Below, in pieces: positions 31,901 to 46,500 of a DNA stretch of 64,000 bases. The number at the start of each line of letters is the position of its first letter. The stretch's first letter is position 1. Made by a program: the position numbers and the translations under genes. Location of the stretch: positions 1-64,000 of the forward strand of contig WBMZ01003481.1 in NCBI GenBank assembly GCA_013400975.1, written 5' to 3'. The stretch is from Atrichornis clamosus. Lineage: Eukaryota; Chordata; Aves; Passeriformes; Menuridae. The notes under the pieces are model-generated. The model was given only the letters and a program-made list of their open reading frames with translations. It did not search any database and was not told the origin of the DNA.

Positions 31901-34900
31901 GAATTTTCTAAAAATACCTGTACATCGTCAACTCAATGAAACCTTACAACCAACCACGCACTTATCTCCTGTAGGCTACGACTCCTGGCCTGAAGGACAC
32001 TCTGACTCCCACCTTTCTAAAGTGCCTCAGACACAGAAGGCACGGGACACGCCCAGGGTTGATCCCAAACCTCTGTTGGGTACAGTTTCCCTCCCGGGGC
32101 AGCAGCACCTCTCTCCTGCAGTGCTGTGATCCAGAACTGCCTGGGTGCCAACATTTTTGCATCCGTGGCTGTAGTGTGAAATACACACACCGCTTACTGA
32201 CCAGGAGGCTCTCCCAGATGAGCTCTTCACCATTCTGCCTTAAACCCACTCAAAATGCTCTTGGCCTGATAATCTAGACACTGTGGCAGCTATCCCCTAA
32301 CCCTTCTGGTTTCACTATACTTTTACTTTTTCCCATCTCCAAATACTCCAACACATGCCTGTGAAGTAGGAAAGTTACTTGATATTTACCATAGCTAATA
32401 TTTCACCAAGGAACCGTGCTGGACTTTTCTTGAAAAGAGTAATAATGTTCTCATTTCCTCCCCCAGCTCCCAGCGAGCTGAGGGCTGCCCAGAGCTGCTC
32501 TCTGTTTACTGCAAACAAAAACAGGCTGGAAGGGCCCACGCAGGGAGAGCTGTGGGCACCCAGGCTGGGGTCTGCATCCTCTGCTCCTGGCCATGAGCCC
32601 ACCTTGGTCTGTCAGGGGCTGCCTCAGCCCCAGAGGGAGCTGGTGTGCCCAGCGAGGGCACAGCCAGAGGGGCCAGCCTCATGTGGAGCAAACTCCAGCT
32701 TAAATCCCTGATTTAAGTCATTTTGAAACAAAAACATCAATTTGACATTCCCCTGAAGTTTCCCCCGCTTTTCCCAACTAAAATTAGTTATTCTGTTCAG
32801 TTTTAATTAGCAAATAATTTCAGTCATGTTTTCCAGTAAGAAGGATTCTGTGTTTGAAGTACAGGAGAGATCAGAGCCGGAGGAGGCAGTGGAGCAGAGC
32901 TGTGTGAAAGGCCACTACACAGGGTTTGTAACGAGGCACGGGCTAACAATGATCCTGAGGCCTTGGGATCCGGATGTCCCAGCCTTGGCAGCTTGGAACC
33001 TGCCCTGCTCCAGCATGTCTGATCTCGGGGAAGTCCTGACCCACTGTCCCCAGCTCTGTGTTCACGCTTTGCTCTCTCCCGTGGCCGTGTCCTGCCTGGA
33101 GCAGGCAGAGTGGCTGTTCCCATCACAGACCCACCTGGGAGGCAAAGCCAAGCAGGTGCTGTCCTGCAGGGAGCTGGCCCATGGCAGCTTTGCAGCCCCA
33201 AGGGCCCCCAGCAGGTTTTCTCTCCGCTGTGGCACAGCCTGTGCTCACCAGAGCGGGACCCTGCCCTTCCTTGTCAGGATGTGTGTACTTGGGGCCACTG
33301 CAAAACCTCGAACAAAATAACCAAAAGAAACCTGCCCTGGCTGCCAGACAGCATAATACTGGCAGAAGGGGCAGGAAACTGGTGTGGGGCCGAGTGGTCT
33401 GTGCCAGGTGTTTCTGCTCCAGCAGGAGTGGGAAAGCAGAGCGGATGCAGCAATGGTGAAGCTGAAGGTCCACCCTGGTCATGGTCGTAGTTCTACATGG
33501 CCTTGGCTGTCCTTTGCCTTTTGGATTAGTTTTTGTTTATCTCAAATGAATTATCTTAAATGAGAAACGCATTCTAGGTAGTTTGGTTGGCTTTTTTCCT
33601 TTTCTTTCTTTTTCTACAGCTTTGAATGCTTTCCTCCAAATCCCATTTCTCTGTTCTCATTAGATATTTGATTTTAACATCCTTTGATTTTAACTGCCTA
33701 GGTTTAGAGCCCACTTCATGGCTTTAATTTGTTGCGAATGTGTAACACTGATTATTTTTGTGATAAATTAAATATTATGAGAAAAATCTTTTGCATGAAT
33801 ACCAAACTTGTTAGTAATTGGTAAATGCATTCAAATCCATAGCAGATACTTTAAAGATATCCTTGACAGATCATCTGTCTTGAAGATTCATCCTCCCATA
33901 TTATTTACAGCTGAAATACTGAGTAGTCAATTACCAGTTTAAAAACAGTTCAAACTGAAGTAAAAGATACCTGCAGCCTGGAGCTTCTCAGCCCATGTGG
34001 GACAACAGTTTTCATGCTGAGATCAAAACAGCCACATTTAAAGCTACATATGGATGTAATTTCACTTTTTCCCAGATCCAGACCCATGGATGTCCAGCAC
34101 AGGGGTGATGTGTCAAGAGTACAAATGGTATAGATCATCTCCTCTCATTTCTCATTTGGATATTATCCAAAAATAAAATGTTAAAAAAATTATTCCTTAG
34201 ATCAATATTACACTGCCAATATAACATCTCTCCAGTGAATGTTAAGATATAATTACCCTGTAAGGAATGATTCTTATTAAACATTTAATGCAACTCCCTC
34301 TAATTGAAATTTAAGCCTTTGGTTGTGGTTGGATGTCACTAAAGATGTGATTAAACATAAAATATGTATAACACTTAACTCCTTTTGGGGTGTTGAGATA
34401 GCTTCCACTAAGTAACAAACATAAATAATTTCTTTTGCACTCTGAAAAGTTTTTAAAGAAGCTTGATTTGAGTCTGCCATGGGAAGATCTCCTTCCCCAG
34501 ATGAAAGGGAATCTTTCACCAGCTTTGCCTACAGCAGCAGCGGGATGAGCTTCCTCCAGCTGGAGCAATAGGTGTAGGAATACACTGTGAAATAATTTAC
34601 TGGAGAAAACCTCAGCTCCAAGAACAGCTGATCATGAAATTGTGGCTGCTCTAGACAAAAGGAGTCTCATAGGGGAGGTTTTGGTAGGAAAAAACAAGTG
34701 ATGCAGATCTCCTGTAATCCTGAGTTTAAAAAGCAGCAATGAAGAGCCTTTTCCTACAGCATCATGGACAGGGGGGATGTGGGATTTAGTGCCTACACAT
34801 CTGACTTCTGCCATTAGGATTGATGAATTTTATCAGCAAAAGGGCCAAACCTCATCCTTGTAATCATCCTACAGCCTCACATGCCTCCTGATTTCTTTCA

Positions 34901-36800
34901 TTCTCTCCCCTCAAATGCTGGGGCCATCCATGGTTTAATGCTTTGTTTTCTCTCCCTGCTGCAGCCTTGGTTCAAAGTTAATGTTTTTGCTAATTGCTTT
35001 CACCCGACTAAGTTTAAAGTGTGTGGACACAGCAGGAGAGGAAGAGCCATCTGGAACAAGGACCCAGCTGCACTCAAGCCTGAGCATCTCTAGCACCAGC
35101 AATAAGGCAACCCCAGAATATGGGCTGGATTTTCAAACCCCAGAGGAGGCTGCAGAGCTAGTTGCTCAAAATAAACCAAACCCCACAGCCCTTGGATTTA
35201 CACATGAAACTCATTTTCTGTGCAAGCTATTGAGAAAACAATCCAGGGATTTCCTTACCTCTTCTTTACAGACCACAGCTTGGCTTCAGCCCAGCCTGGC
35301 ATCAGCCTGCAACATTCCCTCAGTGCAAACCATGCTTTTGCAATCCAGTTATTCCCAAAGATGGCCAACAACAGATGTAGTTCCTCATTTCTTGTGAACA
35401 TTAATTAGAAACAATCTGTCTCCAAATCACCTTGATGGCTTCTGAAGTACCCATCCATAATCATCATAAACACAAAATGAGTCCAGCGAGACCAACAAAC
35501 CAAGGGACAAGAGGACCTGATGCTCACTTACCTCTCTGTATGGTGCATTCCTGCTGCCAGCACTGATGACTGGTTCCCCTCATATAGATATGTAAACAAG
35601 CAGGTAACTTCACCTACCACTACAGATACAGTATAAAGCAAGTTAAAATTTGGGGCAGAAACCATTCATTTCAGTAGAATTCTGGTTCTAGAAGTGCAGA
35701 GTCTGAAGAGCAGAGCTGGGGTTGTGCAGGTGAGGATGAGGAGGGCTCAGCTCCCTGTCCAGCCGTGTGGTCGGTGCTGGTGTGCAGTGCCCAGGTGAGA
35801 ACTTGGGCTCTCCCCAAGCCCCAGGTGAGGGTCATGCTGTTGCTGCACTAACGCTGGAGCAGGGCCATCCCAAACCACGGTCTGCCTGTCCCAACACCCC
35901 CCTCCTTCCCCCACCAGGCAGGGACACTGTGTGGATTTCAGCCCTTAGCAAAGACTTCTGAAAAGCTCCTGTTGTGCTGAGTGAGACAGCAGCAAGCGCT
36001 GGCAGCACCAGCAGGCGGGTAGGGGCTGGGTGATGGCACCTCTACCTTGCACACAGAGATGGGGTGAATTCAGAGGCCACCCTTGGCTCTGGCCTGCAGG
36101 GCCAGGCTGCAGCTTGGGCTGAGATTCACCACTTGTGAATTTGGGGTGTTACGAGAAGAGACAGGAGGGCAGAATGGGGCAACACACTGGAGAATTCCTC
36201 CTGGTACCCCAGGTACAAAGACGTAGCACTGGCCTCTGCCCTGAACAAACCCGTGGAGGCCTCAGGGGAATCACCAGAGTTTCTTCAGGGAAAACGAGCT
36301 ATATGGAAAAAACCAGCTTAACATGTTTGTGGGGACTGCATGCATAGGAAAGAGGAATTCTAACACACATACACAATGAGCAGGGACCCCTGGAAGCAGG
36401 GATTTTCAATGAATGAACATGAAGGTGAGTGGGAATGCTGAGGTTAAAGGGAACTCCTAAAAACTGGCAGAATTGCTCCACCTTATCCCAGCATGATGCA
36501 GAAACCAAAACAAACATCTCACTAAAGACACATGGTTTCCCAACACGCCCTGGGCAAAATCTGGGACTATGAATTTCAAAGAAAAATCAAAATTTCCTGT
36601 CTCAAGCAGGAGAACTACATCAAGCCTGTTTCCCAGGGTGGCCTGAGCCTGGGGCCATGTAGAGAATCTGAATCCACATTCTGCAGACGGTCATAAGTGT
36701 CTGTATCAACATCCATAACACCACAAATAGCTGGGATTTAGGAGGCATCTCAGTCTCCACCACTGTGGAGAGTGCTGTCATAGGAATGAACCAATGCACA
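25901..36800. other. Intergenic spacer, no gene recognised
   Basis: About 11 kb of mixed-composition DNA. Several open frames of 100-165 codons occur on both strands, mainly in the GC-richer parts (26.5, 27.3, 28.1, 30.4 and 33.1 kb). None shows a known domain, convincing splice borders or a start context with conserved sequence. No transposon recognised by eye. Confidence 0.55.
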
Positions 36801-36849
36801 GACCTTCAAAGAGAAAATTTTATGGACGCTTTTATACACATACACAAAT

Positions 36850-37415
36850 ATTTTAATATAATGGTAACTGAAATGTTATCCATATTCTTAGTACTGTCAT
36901 AATTAACTAAAAAGATATTTTTTTAAATTTTGTAAAAATGACATATTTTACACATCTTCTATTTACAATTGCAATATACTTAAATGTTATAAAACATCCA
37001 CTCTGACCTTTAAAATATATGTATACTAGGACTTAGTATTAGATATATTATAATTTATAGCAAACTTAGGGTTTGCTGTTTACCTATCTGTTCAATGGGA
37101 ATTTCATAATCAGCCTGGCTTAATAAAGGCTGCCCAAAACAAAAAATTGACAATAAAAAAGAGAGAGGGAATGTGCAAATATTGGGGCAGGCAAAAAAAT
37201 AAAAAAATTCTCAAGCTTGCATTTTTAAAAATAACACCGTGAAGACTTCCAATAAATTAAAATCTTAACCCACAAATCCTTTTCCTGGTATTGTCCATGA
37301 TCAACTTAATTTTCAGTACTATTAATCTAAAAGGAAAAAAACCCCCAAACAACAAAGAACAAACCCCACCCCAGCCACCAGGTGTTCCTGAGGCCACGTG
37401 TTCCCCGTGCCAGAG
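36850..37415 (-). other. DOCK10: DOCK10 3' UTR / 3' flank
   Basis: AT-rich sequence after the DOCK10 stop codon. An ATTAAA hexamer on the minus strand (36857-36852) is one candidate poly(A) signal. The true 3' end cannot be fixed from sequence. Confidence 0.4.
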
Positions 37416-37535
37416 TCAAGCATCAGGATGTGCTGGAGTGGGTGCTGCTGGCACAGACGAGCTGGCTCTATGGATGACCCGTGAATACGTGCGCTCCATC
37501 CCTGGCTGTTTTGCTGAGTCCTCCTTGTATGCAAT
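37416..37535 (-). CDS. DOCK10: DOCK10 last coding exon (C-terminal tail)
   Basis: Acceptor TTTTCTGTGAAAAG. Codes [20 protein letters not shown] to PTPAHPDA then TGA. The piece from KEDSAK to [10 protein letters not shown] aligns with the end of mammalian DOCK10, but the last residues differ. The 3.2 kb intron before it is the only one between this exon and the DHR-2 end. Confidence 0.85.
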   Translation of the reverse strand: MAYKEDSAKQPGMERTYSRVIHRASSSVPAAPTPAHPDA

Positions 37536-40500
37536 CTTTTCACAGAAAAGGAAAAAAAAAAGCAACAATGAGAGAGATCTGAATAGCTCGGTGTCTGAAG
37601 AGTCCATGGTCTTACCAAGGATTTCCCATTTTTTATTTATTACACACTGATGCTAAGGATCTGAGAGGAAAAGGGCCCTTCCCTGGTAAATGGAGGCTGC
37701 AGTGACAGGGATGACATCCTGAGTCAGGGTAAAATGGGGCTGCGCTGGGGTCACTGGCTTCTGCCAAACTTCATGGGGTTCCCTGAACTGCACCACTCTC
37801 ACAACTCTCATACAACACAACTGAAAATGCCCCTACGTTTTACAAATTCACAGACACCTGCATTAGCACCTCGTGACTGTGGTACAGACAGGCCCCAGCT
37901 CTGCCCACGCAGTCATTCAGGACATGCAGCATCCCCACGGAGCTGCACACACCCTCCAGCTGAACAAACAGGTCCAGTTGCAGGGCTGGGACCAAGTGCC
38001 AGGCAGAGCCTGTGGGCAGAGCTGCAGAGGAACAGCAGTGACAAAAGCTTGCTCTGCCCTGTCCTACAGACAAGCTTTAGCAAGAAGCAAGATCTTTCTT
38101 CTGGAGAAACTCTTTTTAGCCTTTCTAATGGCTCTTTTTTCCTACTTCTGTAAATGCAGGCTGAAAATCTGTCTTCTTCCACGGGCACTATGTTGCAGCA
38201 TCCACAGCAGAGACCCGGGCCATCCCCACTGACCACACAGCATCAGCAGTGGAAGGGAAACTTCTCCCCTCCACAAAGCTCCAGGTGTAACCCCACACCA
38301 TCAGCCCCCAGCTGTCCTTGGGCAGCGCTGCAGGTCACCAAGCACACCAAGTTATCACTCGGGCAGACGTGACCACGCTGCTGCCGCAATCAGCTCCAGT
38401 GGCTGAGCCAGCAGCTCGGGCAGCTCTGGGAACGAGCTGCTCTCACATCATGGGCTGCAGGAATAGCACTGGGACTCGGGCACTCCCTGGCAGCCACTTT
38501 TGCTACTACTGACATGTGCTTTTGTATCAGGGGGCTTTTGTTCAGCTGCCCCACCGGCCTCCCCAAAGTTCACAACTAAAGAACAGGCCTCTCAACACTG
38601 CTCATGGAGAACACATCACACATATACCTTGGACTTTTTTTAACTCCCCGAGAAGGGAGTCATTAGACATGAAACTAAACAAACATACCCAGTAGAAGAA
38701 CCAGCAAGTGAGGGAAGTACATGACATTAAAAGAAAAAATAGATGTAAGAAAAATGAACATACCACTTTTGGCTATTGTATTGAGGGAAATGTTAGACAG
38801 GGAAGAAGAGAAGCTGTATAAGCAAGGACCATGACAGAGCTGTCAGAAAAGAAAAACAAAACAAAACAAAAAAAGAGAAAAACATATGGTGATGAAAGAG
38901 TCACTGTCAGTAGGTGAGAAACAAAACTCTCTTGAATACGACAATGGGAAAGATGGCTAATTGTGTTGGTGTAAAGCACACAGCACAGATGCAAAAGAGC
39001 CTCAAGCTTTCCAGCTGAGAGATGAGTATTTCAGCCACAGTTTATGGCATGTGATTTCTCTGAGGCAATACACTGCTCAGAAGCAGGGAGTTCATGAGCT
39101 CATTCCAAGAGGAGCAGAGTTTTCCCAAAATCCCACACTGCCTGGAAAATGGAGCTGTCACTTTTAAGGTTTACCCAAAGGACTGCAAGTGGGAGACTGT
39201 TTTCAGAGTGGACTTTCAAATTCACATGGTTTTGGTACAACAGATGACAATTTGGCTGTCGTTGGATGAACTCTTAACTTTGCACATTAGCAAGTACAAG
39301 TAATTTTGTATTATTTAGTATTTTCCTTTACATGAAGAGAACTCAGAGCTCACTGATAAAAATACAGTATAAGCATTTAACAGAACTCTCCAAATGTTTT
39401 ATGAATGCTGAAACTCCTGGGCTGCTCACACCTCGTTTGAGTTGACCATCCAATCTCCATTCTTGTGGGGAACAGTAGTTCACACAAGACACATGGCACT
39501 GCCTATGCCCACTGACTGGGTGGTCAAAATAACTTCCATGGGAGGTGCACGAATATTGAGTAACAAACACTCAAGTACCCTGAACACTTACATACTTGAT
39601 GCAACAGTGATAAATATTAGTTATGATAAAGTCACTGGAATGCTTGAGGTTCACAAATCTTTACACACCTAAACAGGACGGGAGGACAACTCCAGAACAG
39701 AAGGCACCACTGAGCTGGACCCTCACCTGGCATGCACCAGGCCTCCAAGCAAAGCTGAGCTTTACGCCCAGTGAAAAACTCGCTCCATTCCAAAGTACAA
39801 CAACAGGCAGAAAATTCAGGTCAATCCTTATTCTCCTCTTAGTGAAGATGCATAATACAGCATGGTGTAATGGAGTGCCCGTTAGACACCTCTGTGAGAT
39901 GCCATCACGGATACCAGTGGTTAAACCAAGTAACTCTACCCCAACAGCGCTTATGGATGCTACAGGCATCTGGAAATGCAGCACAACTGCTAGAGAGGAA
40001 CTAATTCTCAGATGCAATCTAAGGCAGCCTACACACAACCAGAGATACCATTAAGCATGGTTTAATTTGCACTTTAGTATGCAGAATCGCTCAATATTTA
40101 ATTGAAACAGAAAACATTAAAAAAAAATCTGCCTGGACACAGCAGTAGAAGAGCTACAAGTGTACACTGAAGTCCAGTTCAGATTTTAGGGATGCACTTC
40201 ATATAATGTAGCCATGCCTGCTCATCCTTCTGAAACTGCTAACAGCTGAAATACATGGCATCTATTTTGACAGTGTACTCAAATATAAAAAAAAAAAATT
40301 AAAAAACCCCCTTTCTCTGAAAGCTGAATATAAATAGAAAATATAAAGATACCTCTTATGGTTATAAACTACATTTTAATAGCAATTTGCTGTTTTAATT
40401 ACATCACAGCTATAGGACAAAGCAAGCAAAGCATAAAACACTAGTATAGACTGCCTATCTTTCTGTGCCTCTAAACCCAGTCACCACTTAGCCTCACAAA

Positions 40501-43500
40501 TGTGCAACTTTTCAATATGTAGCAAGACAGGCAGAAGACAGATCTTTGTTAATCAGACTCATTATATAGAATATACTTGGATTTAAAAAAGAGAAAGGGG
40601 AAGAAACAAAAACCAAAAACCAAACAAAAAAGTAAACTGTCTTCTCAGTGACTGTTGCATTGCCAGGTTTTACTTCTAAGATTTTGCTCTACAGCTTCAT
40701 TTGGCACTAGAACACACAATTAGCCACCCTCAATCAGCCCAACCAGCACCAAAAGAGATGGTCTGACCTGTTCATTCATAACTACAGAGAGCTCGCTGAG
40801 CATGTCCTTATAATGAGACTTCATCTCTCCCTGATACTCAAATTGGTCCTCCTTAATGAGGCGTTCGTTGACATCAAGAGCATGTCCACATGCTTCAGCA
40901 AATTGCCTGCAAGTACAAAACCAAAAAATGATACAAATTTTGTAGTAATGAAACAATCTATATTTTTACACACAATACTGTATCTCTTCTCCCCCTTGCA
41001 AATTACACCTTGTTAGTGAATTTTGGAACTCATTCTCAGATCAAAAGGAATGTATTCTGCTAGGATAGCGCAAAACTCCAGTAAATGTTTCTTAGGAACA
41101 TCAGTGGATGTTTCTTATCTTGTAAGATAAGATAAATGCAGATGTAAATTAGGCTGGTTCAAATCAGCCTGATTTTGTGTCTCACCTGCCTGTGCCATGC
41201 AGTGTCCTATGTGCTATGCAGGGGGTGACAAGCCTAAAATTAACATTTACCTGAAGATTTCCTTCAGAAGCTTAACTTGATTATCAGGATATCTCTTAGC
41301 ATTTGTCTCTTCAAGAAAAGCTCGAGCATAGGCCATTGGTCCAGCGTTTACCTGGGGGGAAAATACACAGCTTAGGTACAGAGAACAAGCCATTCATTGT
41401 TGTTTCTCTTGTGTTCCAAGGCTTGGAGACTGGCCTGAAGCAGCCAAGTCTGCGAGAAGAACATCACCTCACTCCTTCTGTCACCAGGATGGAAGCTGAA
41501 GAGTTTTGCTGAGGAAGACTGAGCTGCTCAACCTCATACAAGTCGCAGATCTGTGCTGGCCTTTGAAAGTCCCCAGCTAGTTAACCACCCAGACAGCTGC
41601 ATGTTTGTTTGAAGACATTTTCATGAGGGCACCAGAACTACACATGCCTCTCACAATCCCACCTCTCACAATCCCAACCTTCCTAAAGAGGAAATGACAG
41701 AGCCAATCCTAACAAAACTCCCTTTAAAGAATCTGCTTGCTTGTGATGGGCCATATTCTCAAGTGACACACGATGGTCTTGTTAGAAAGACCTTAATATC
41801 TATTTAGAGTAGACTTGATTGAAATTATTATATTAGCACATAAATCCAGTAGTCATCAATGCCAGTGGAAAATTTTCCATTCCTTATTGTGTTTAGAGCA
41901 GGATCTAAGAGGACTGGAATACAAGATATGCCAAAAAGATAAAACAGACAAAAAAGAGAAAGTCTGGAATTTTGAAAAGCAGAACAAAAATTTAGGTAGA
42001 TGCATTGAAAAAAAGAAGAGAAAAAAGGTGGCAAATTGTCATTACCTTGACACTGACACTTCCTTGGAGCTTGAGCTGCAGTCGGATCATGTCCACTTCT
42101 TCCATTGTGCAAAGCTGATTGAGCTCTGTGACCTTTTTGGACATCTCATCAATCGCCACCTCGATGGGGTTCAGCTCTGTGCTGGTTTGGCTTATGACTT
42201 GAATCCGCTTCTTCACGTAGGGGAACAGGTGACTGGCTACTCCAGAGAAAGAAATGCATCAGAGAACTCACCCAACAAGAGAGAATTTAAGAAAGCTAAA
42301 CAATTAAGTCAAAGTATTAACTTTTGACTTTGTCAATCTCTTTATCAATCCATAAAACTTAAGTTTCAATCACCAAATGAGTAGAACTGACACAGCAGGT
42401 CCATATTGAATTAAGATGTACCTGGCACCGGATGAGCATTTCCTTTTGAATTCATCACTGTTTGCTACCAAGCTCTGAGACATGCAGGTGGCGAAAAGCT
42501 CTCACTGCTCAGATTTTAGACTCCACAAATTTATTTTTCTGAGTTAAAGCACCAAATTATAAGCCCATACTGAACTTCAAACAGCTCAAAACATCACATC
42601 AAACATGTTTCAAGTTAGAGGCAGGAGTCTCTAGTTTAAGTGAATTTGGTATCATTCACTGTGCTGGTGTTGACTGGGATAGAGTTCATTTTCTTCACAG
42701 TAGCTGGTACAGGGCTGTGCTTTGGATTTGCGCTGGAAACAGTGCTGATAACACGGGAATGTTTTGGTTATTGCTGAGCAGGGCTCACACGCCGTCAAGG
42801 CCTTTTCTGCTCCTCACCCCACCCACCAGTGAGGAGACTGGAGGGGACACAGCCAGGACAGCTGGCCCCAGCTGACCCAAGGGATATTCCAGACCGTGTG
42901 GTGTCATGCTCAGCATATAGAGCTGGAGGAAGGAAAAGGAGATGGGAGAGACATTCAGAGNAGACATTCAGAGTGATGGTGTTTGTCTTCCCAAAACACT
43001 GTTACATGTGATGGAGCCCTGCTTCCCTGGAGATGGCTGAACGCCTGTCTTCCCATGGGAAGTGGTGAATGAACCCCTGGTTTTTCTCTGCTTGTGTTTG
43101 CAGTTTTTGCTCTACCTATTAAACTGTCTTTATCTCAACCCATGAGTTGTTTCACTTTTACACTTCTGATTTTCCCCATCCCACCAGAGGACATCAAGTG
43201 AGTGGCTGCCAGCTGAGGTTAAACCATGACACTCACCTGCAGATGAACTACTATTAAAACATCATCCTTAAAGTGGTATGGAGTTACTTTTAATATTCAA
43301 CCCAAATACTGCTATGAGAGCTGACAGAGGAATTATTCACCTTTAGAACTCTTTGCTTCCAGTCAAGGCCTTTCATGGATTTCAGGGAGTTTGTCAAAGG
43401 TCCTGTTATGGAGCATTAAGTCTGATCTAAGCTAGCACTCTCTTTTCATTGCCCTACACACTTTGGTAGGTCTACCAAACTCCATGAATATCCTTCTCCA

Positions 43501-46500
43501 CTAAGCATCTGCTTCCAGTCAGCTCAGACCTAAATGAGCTCCAGTTTACAGGGTGGCTGTCTCACTGGAGAGCAGGAAACCCAGGACTTCCAGAGCTGGA
43601 AGCACAAGTCACAGCCAGGCATGGCAGAGAGCCAGTGAACCAAGGACTGCAGCCAGGCTGCACCTGCCCTCTGCCCACCAGGCTCTGGAGCAGGGATGCT
43701 GTTCAGGCACCACTCCAGCCACCCCAGCACAATTAACTTCCACTGCTCCTCCACTCACAGCAGTGAGCCTTGCTTTCCTCTCAAACTAGAAGCACTTAAG
43801 TTTACGTAGGAAGCAAATGAACATACATGACTGTTTCAAACAGGAGTGGAAAAAAAAAAGAAAAGAAAAGAAAAGAATGTTTCTGTTAGAGAAAAGCACC
43901 AAGGTGAGGCAGGTAGAGGGAGAAGCAGGGGAGAAGAGGAGGTCATCAAATTCCCACCTAATGCCAAAGATGGAGGCAGGTTGAGAGCAGGGGGAGCTGA
44001 TAATAGCATGCAATAGCCAGGGAAAATATTCTGTGGGAAGAACAACCCTCTCTGTTTTTGCCAGCCAGACCATAACAGGTGCACTTTCAAGTCAGTGAAA
44101 CTACCTCCTTCAATAGAGATCTCAAAACACCTACTGCTGCTCAAGCACTTAAAAAACCACTCACAGGCTATTCCTCCTTTCTTCTCCTTATAAGCAAAGC
44201 TGTGTCATGTAACAAGACACTCTCAGACATCAGTGCCTCTTTCCTGACTTGCCAGAACAAAACTTTTAGGTGACTATGCCTGCACTGTAAGCAGTTTTTT
44301 TCACTTTGTCCTTTGGGGGAAGCAGATGAACTGAAGTCGGTGGGGAACTGGATTTTCTGTCACTTGGGAGCCTTTGCTGTGAACATCAGCCTCTATGCCC
44401 AGGGCTGCCCGTGAGAACAACGCCTCCATCTCAGTTTCCCATACATCAGAATTCAGACATGTGAGACTACTGCTGAAACTTGACAAAGGATGCTTTTTTT
44501 AAAAAGAGATTTCAATCATGATCAGGATCTAAAAACTTCAGTTTAATATGACTCAGTAGGACCAGACATATCCAGTGCTGACATTCTTCCCTTAAAACGC
44601 TGATTGAAATCTTACCTCTCACTTAAAAAAATTCTACAAATCTTACTCCTATTTTGAACAAAAATTCCTATCTGCTAAGTTTTACTTTTCTTAGTAGAAG
44701 CTACCCTACTTGGCTTTTTCTTTGACTTGTTTATTATTAAAAGAACAATGGTTCTGAGTGCTAAGCTGCCTCCAGCAGAACCACTCCCAAGTTACATCAC
44801 TGCATGAACAGTTGTCAATCATAAGGAAAAATAAAACAGCTGGATGAAAATAACCATCCCTAAGACAGCCAGCAGGTCTGTCGGAAAGCACACTGCCAAC
44901 AGACACACTGGAAAGATGAGTTATCATCCTGCACAACCGCCTGATGGACGCTTGGCGCTCTGAACTTCTGGGCTTAGCTGGGAAAGGTGGGATGGGAGCC
45001 GGGGAGCAGCCAGGCAAACATACTGGTGAGGATGGTTCTCCTCTTGCACTGCTCCTCCACACCACCGTGCTTCTTCCCCGAGAGCGTGAAAGGCGTCTCG
45101 AACACGAAGCGGTTGATGTTGTGGTGCATTTCAAAGTCGGTCTTGCGATCTTCGGCTTCCTTCTCTTCAAAGAAAGGTGTGACATAGGTCACTTGGATGT
45201 AGGCATATTTGGGATCCAGGTCTTTGGGGTTCACCTGTGCAACAGTGGCAAACAATACAATTATGTTAAGTGTGATTAGCTTCCGAGGCGTCCATTACAT
45301 CTTTGATATTTTCATTTATCATAGCTATGTTGATGAAATCTGAGACTTCCAAATGTAACATTCAGATCACAGATGAATACAAAGATATTTAACCAAGAGG
45401 TCCCTAAGAAGCATGGGACCTTTGAATATAGCCATTGGCAAAAGTGGATGAAAGCTAAATGAGACAGAAAACAACCTGCTTCTGCACTGCAGCAAACATC
45501 TGCCTGCTCATTTCCTGCTGTGATGCCCTGCTATGACACTGTCATTTCCATACAGCACCTGCCAGGCTGTAAGGCAAGGGGCTTGTTTGAGTAGTCAATG
45601 GGTCCTAGTAGTTTACACATACACTCAGATGACATTAATTCAAAACACAGCTCTCAAAATATGAACCATGCACTCAGTTCTCTCCCCCGTGCAAAATCGC
45701 ACATCTTTCATACCTTGTTGGAATCCTGGATGATCTTCACGTTATCTATTCCAAACTTGTCTGCATAAAGTTTCATCAGCCTTTGAGAGATCTCAGACAA
45801 GCCAGTTAATTTGGGTTCTTTATAGATATACTCTTTACCTTCCTCTTCTTCAAAAAAACCCTGTTTGGAAAGAAACAGAAGGATGCAATGAACATAAGAG
45901 GCCTAAAACAAGGCACTTCCATCAGGAATCAAGGTTGCCTGTATACCCACCAGAGCATCCAGTAGGCCACTTCCAGCAGCTAAGTCAAAAGCTTACCTCT
46001 CTCCACTCCTAGCAAACATGGGCCTAGAGGTCAGTGTTTATACTGGTCTGCAATCTCCAAAGTTACCCAGAAAATAACCCCTACACTTTTATTCATGTAA
46101 GAGACAGAGCTGCTTAAAGAGTTAAAGGGCTTTCTTGAGGATGCTGATGTGTGTGTGATGAAAAAACCCTCATGGATTAAAAACTGGACATTAAAAGCTC
46201 TTTACATCTTAATAATTTGTTCAATTAACAGCTGTTTGCTGGACACTGAGCCCAGTTGGGTTTGTGTGCAGCAATGCCACCTCCAGTGCATCCTCTGGAG
46301 CCACGTGTGCAGGCAAAGGCTGGGCACTGCTGCCCCTGGCTATGGCATGGGACAACCTGGGAACCAGTCTGCATCTCCTCAGGGCAGCTGAAGAGGAACT
46401 CTGGTGGCCCCTTTAAAGGCCATATAGAATTGCAGCATTTCCAGAGACAATTAGTAAATGATTTAGATTTGAAAAGAAAAAAAAAAAAACCTCAAAAAAA

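Noticed and set aside
32826..33320. 164-codon plus-strand open frame with overlapping frames on both strands
   Set aside because: Several overlapping long frames in one GC-rich patch point to composition, not coding.
39661..40038. 125-codon minus-strand frame, tested as the DOCK10 last exon
   Set aside because: No similarity to the DOCK10 tail; the exon at 37416-37535 fits much better in sequence and phase.
42785..43011. Short frames on both strands over the LTR, including a residue X
   Set aside because: They lie in the solo LTR and cross the N; no viral protein is coded there.
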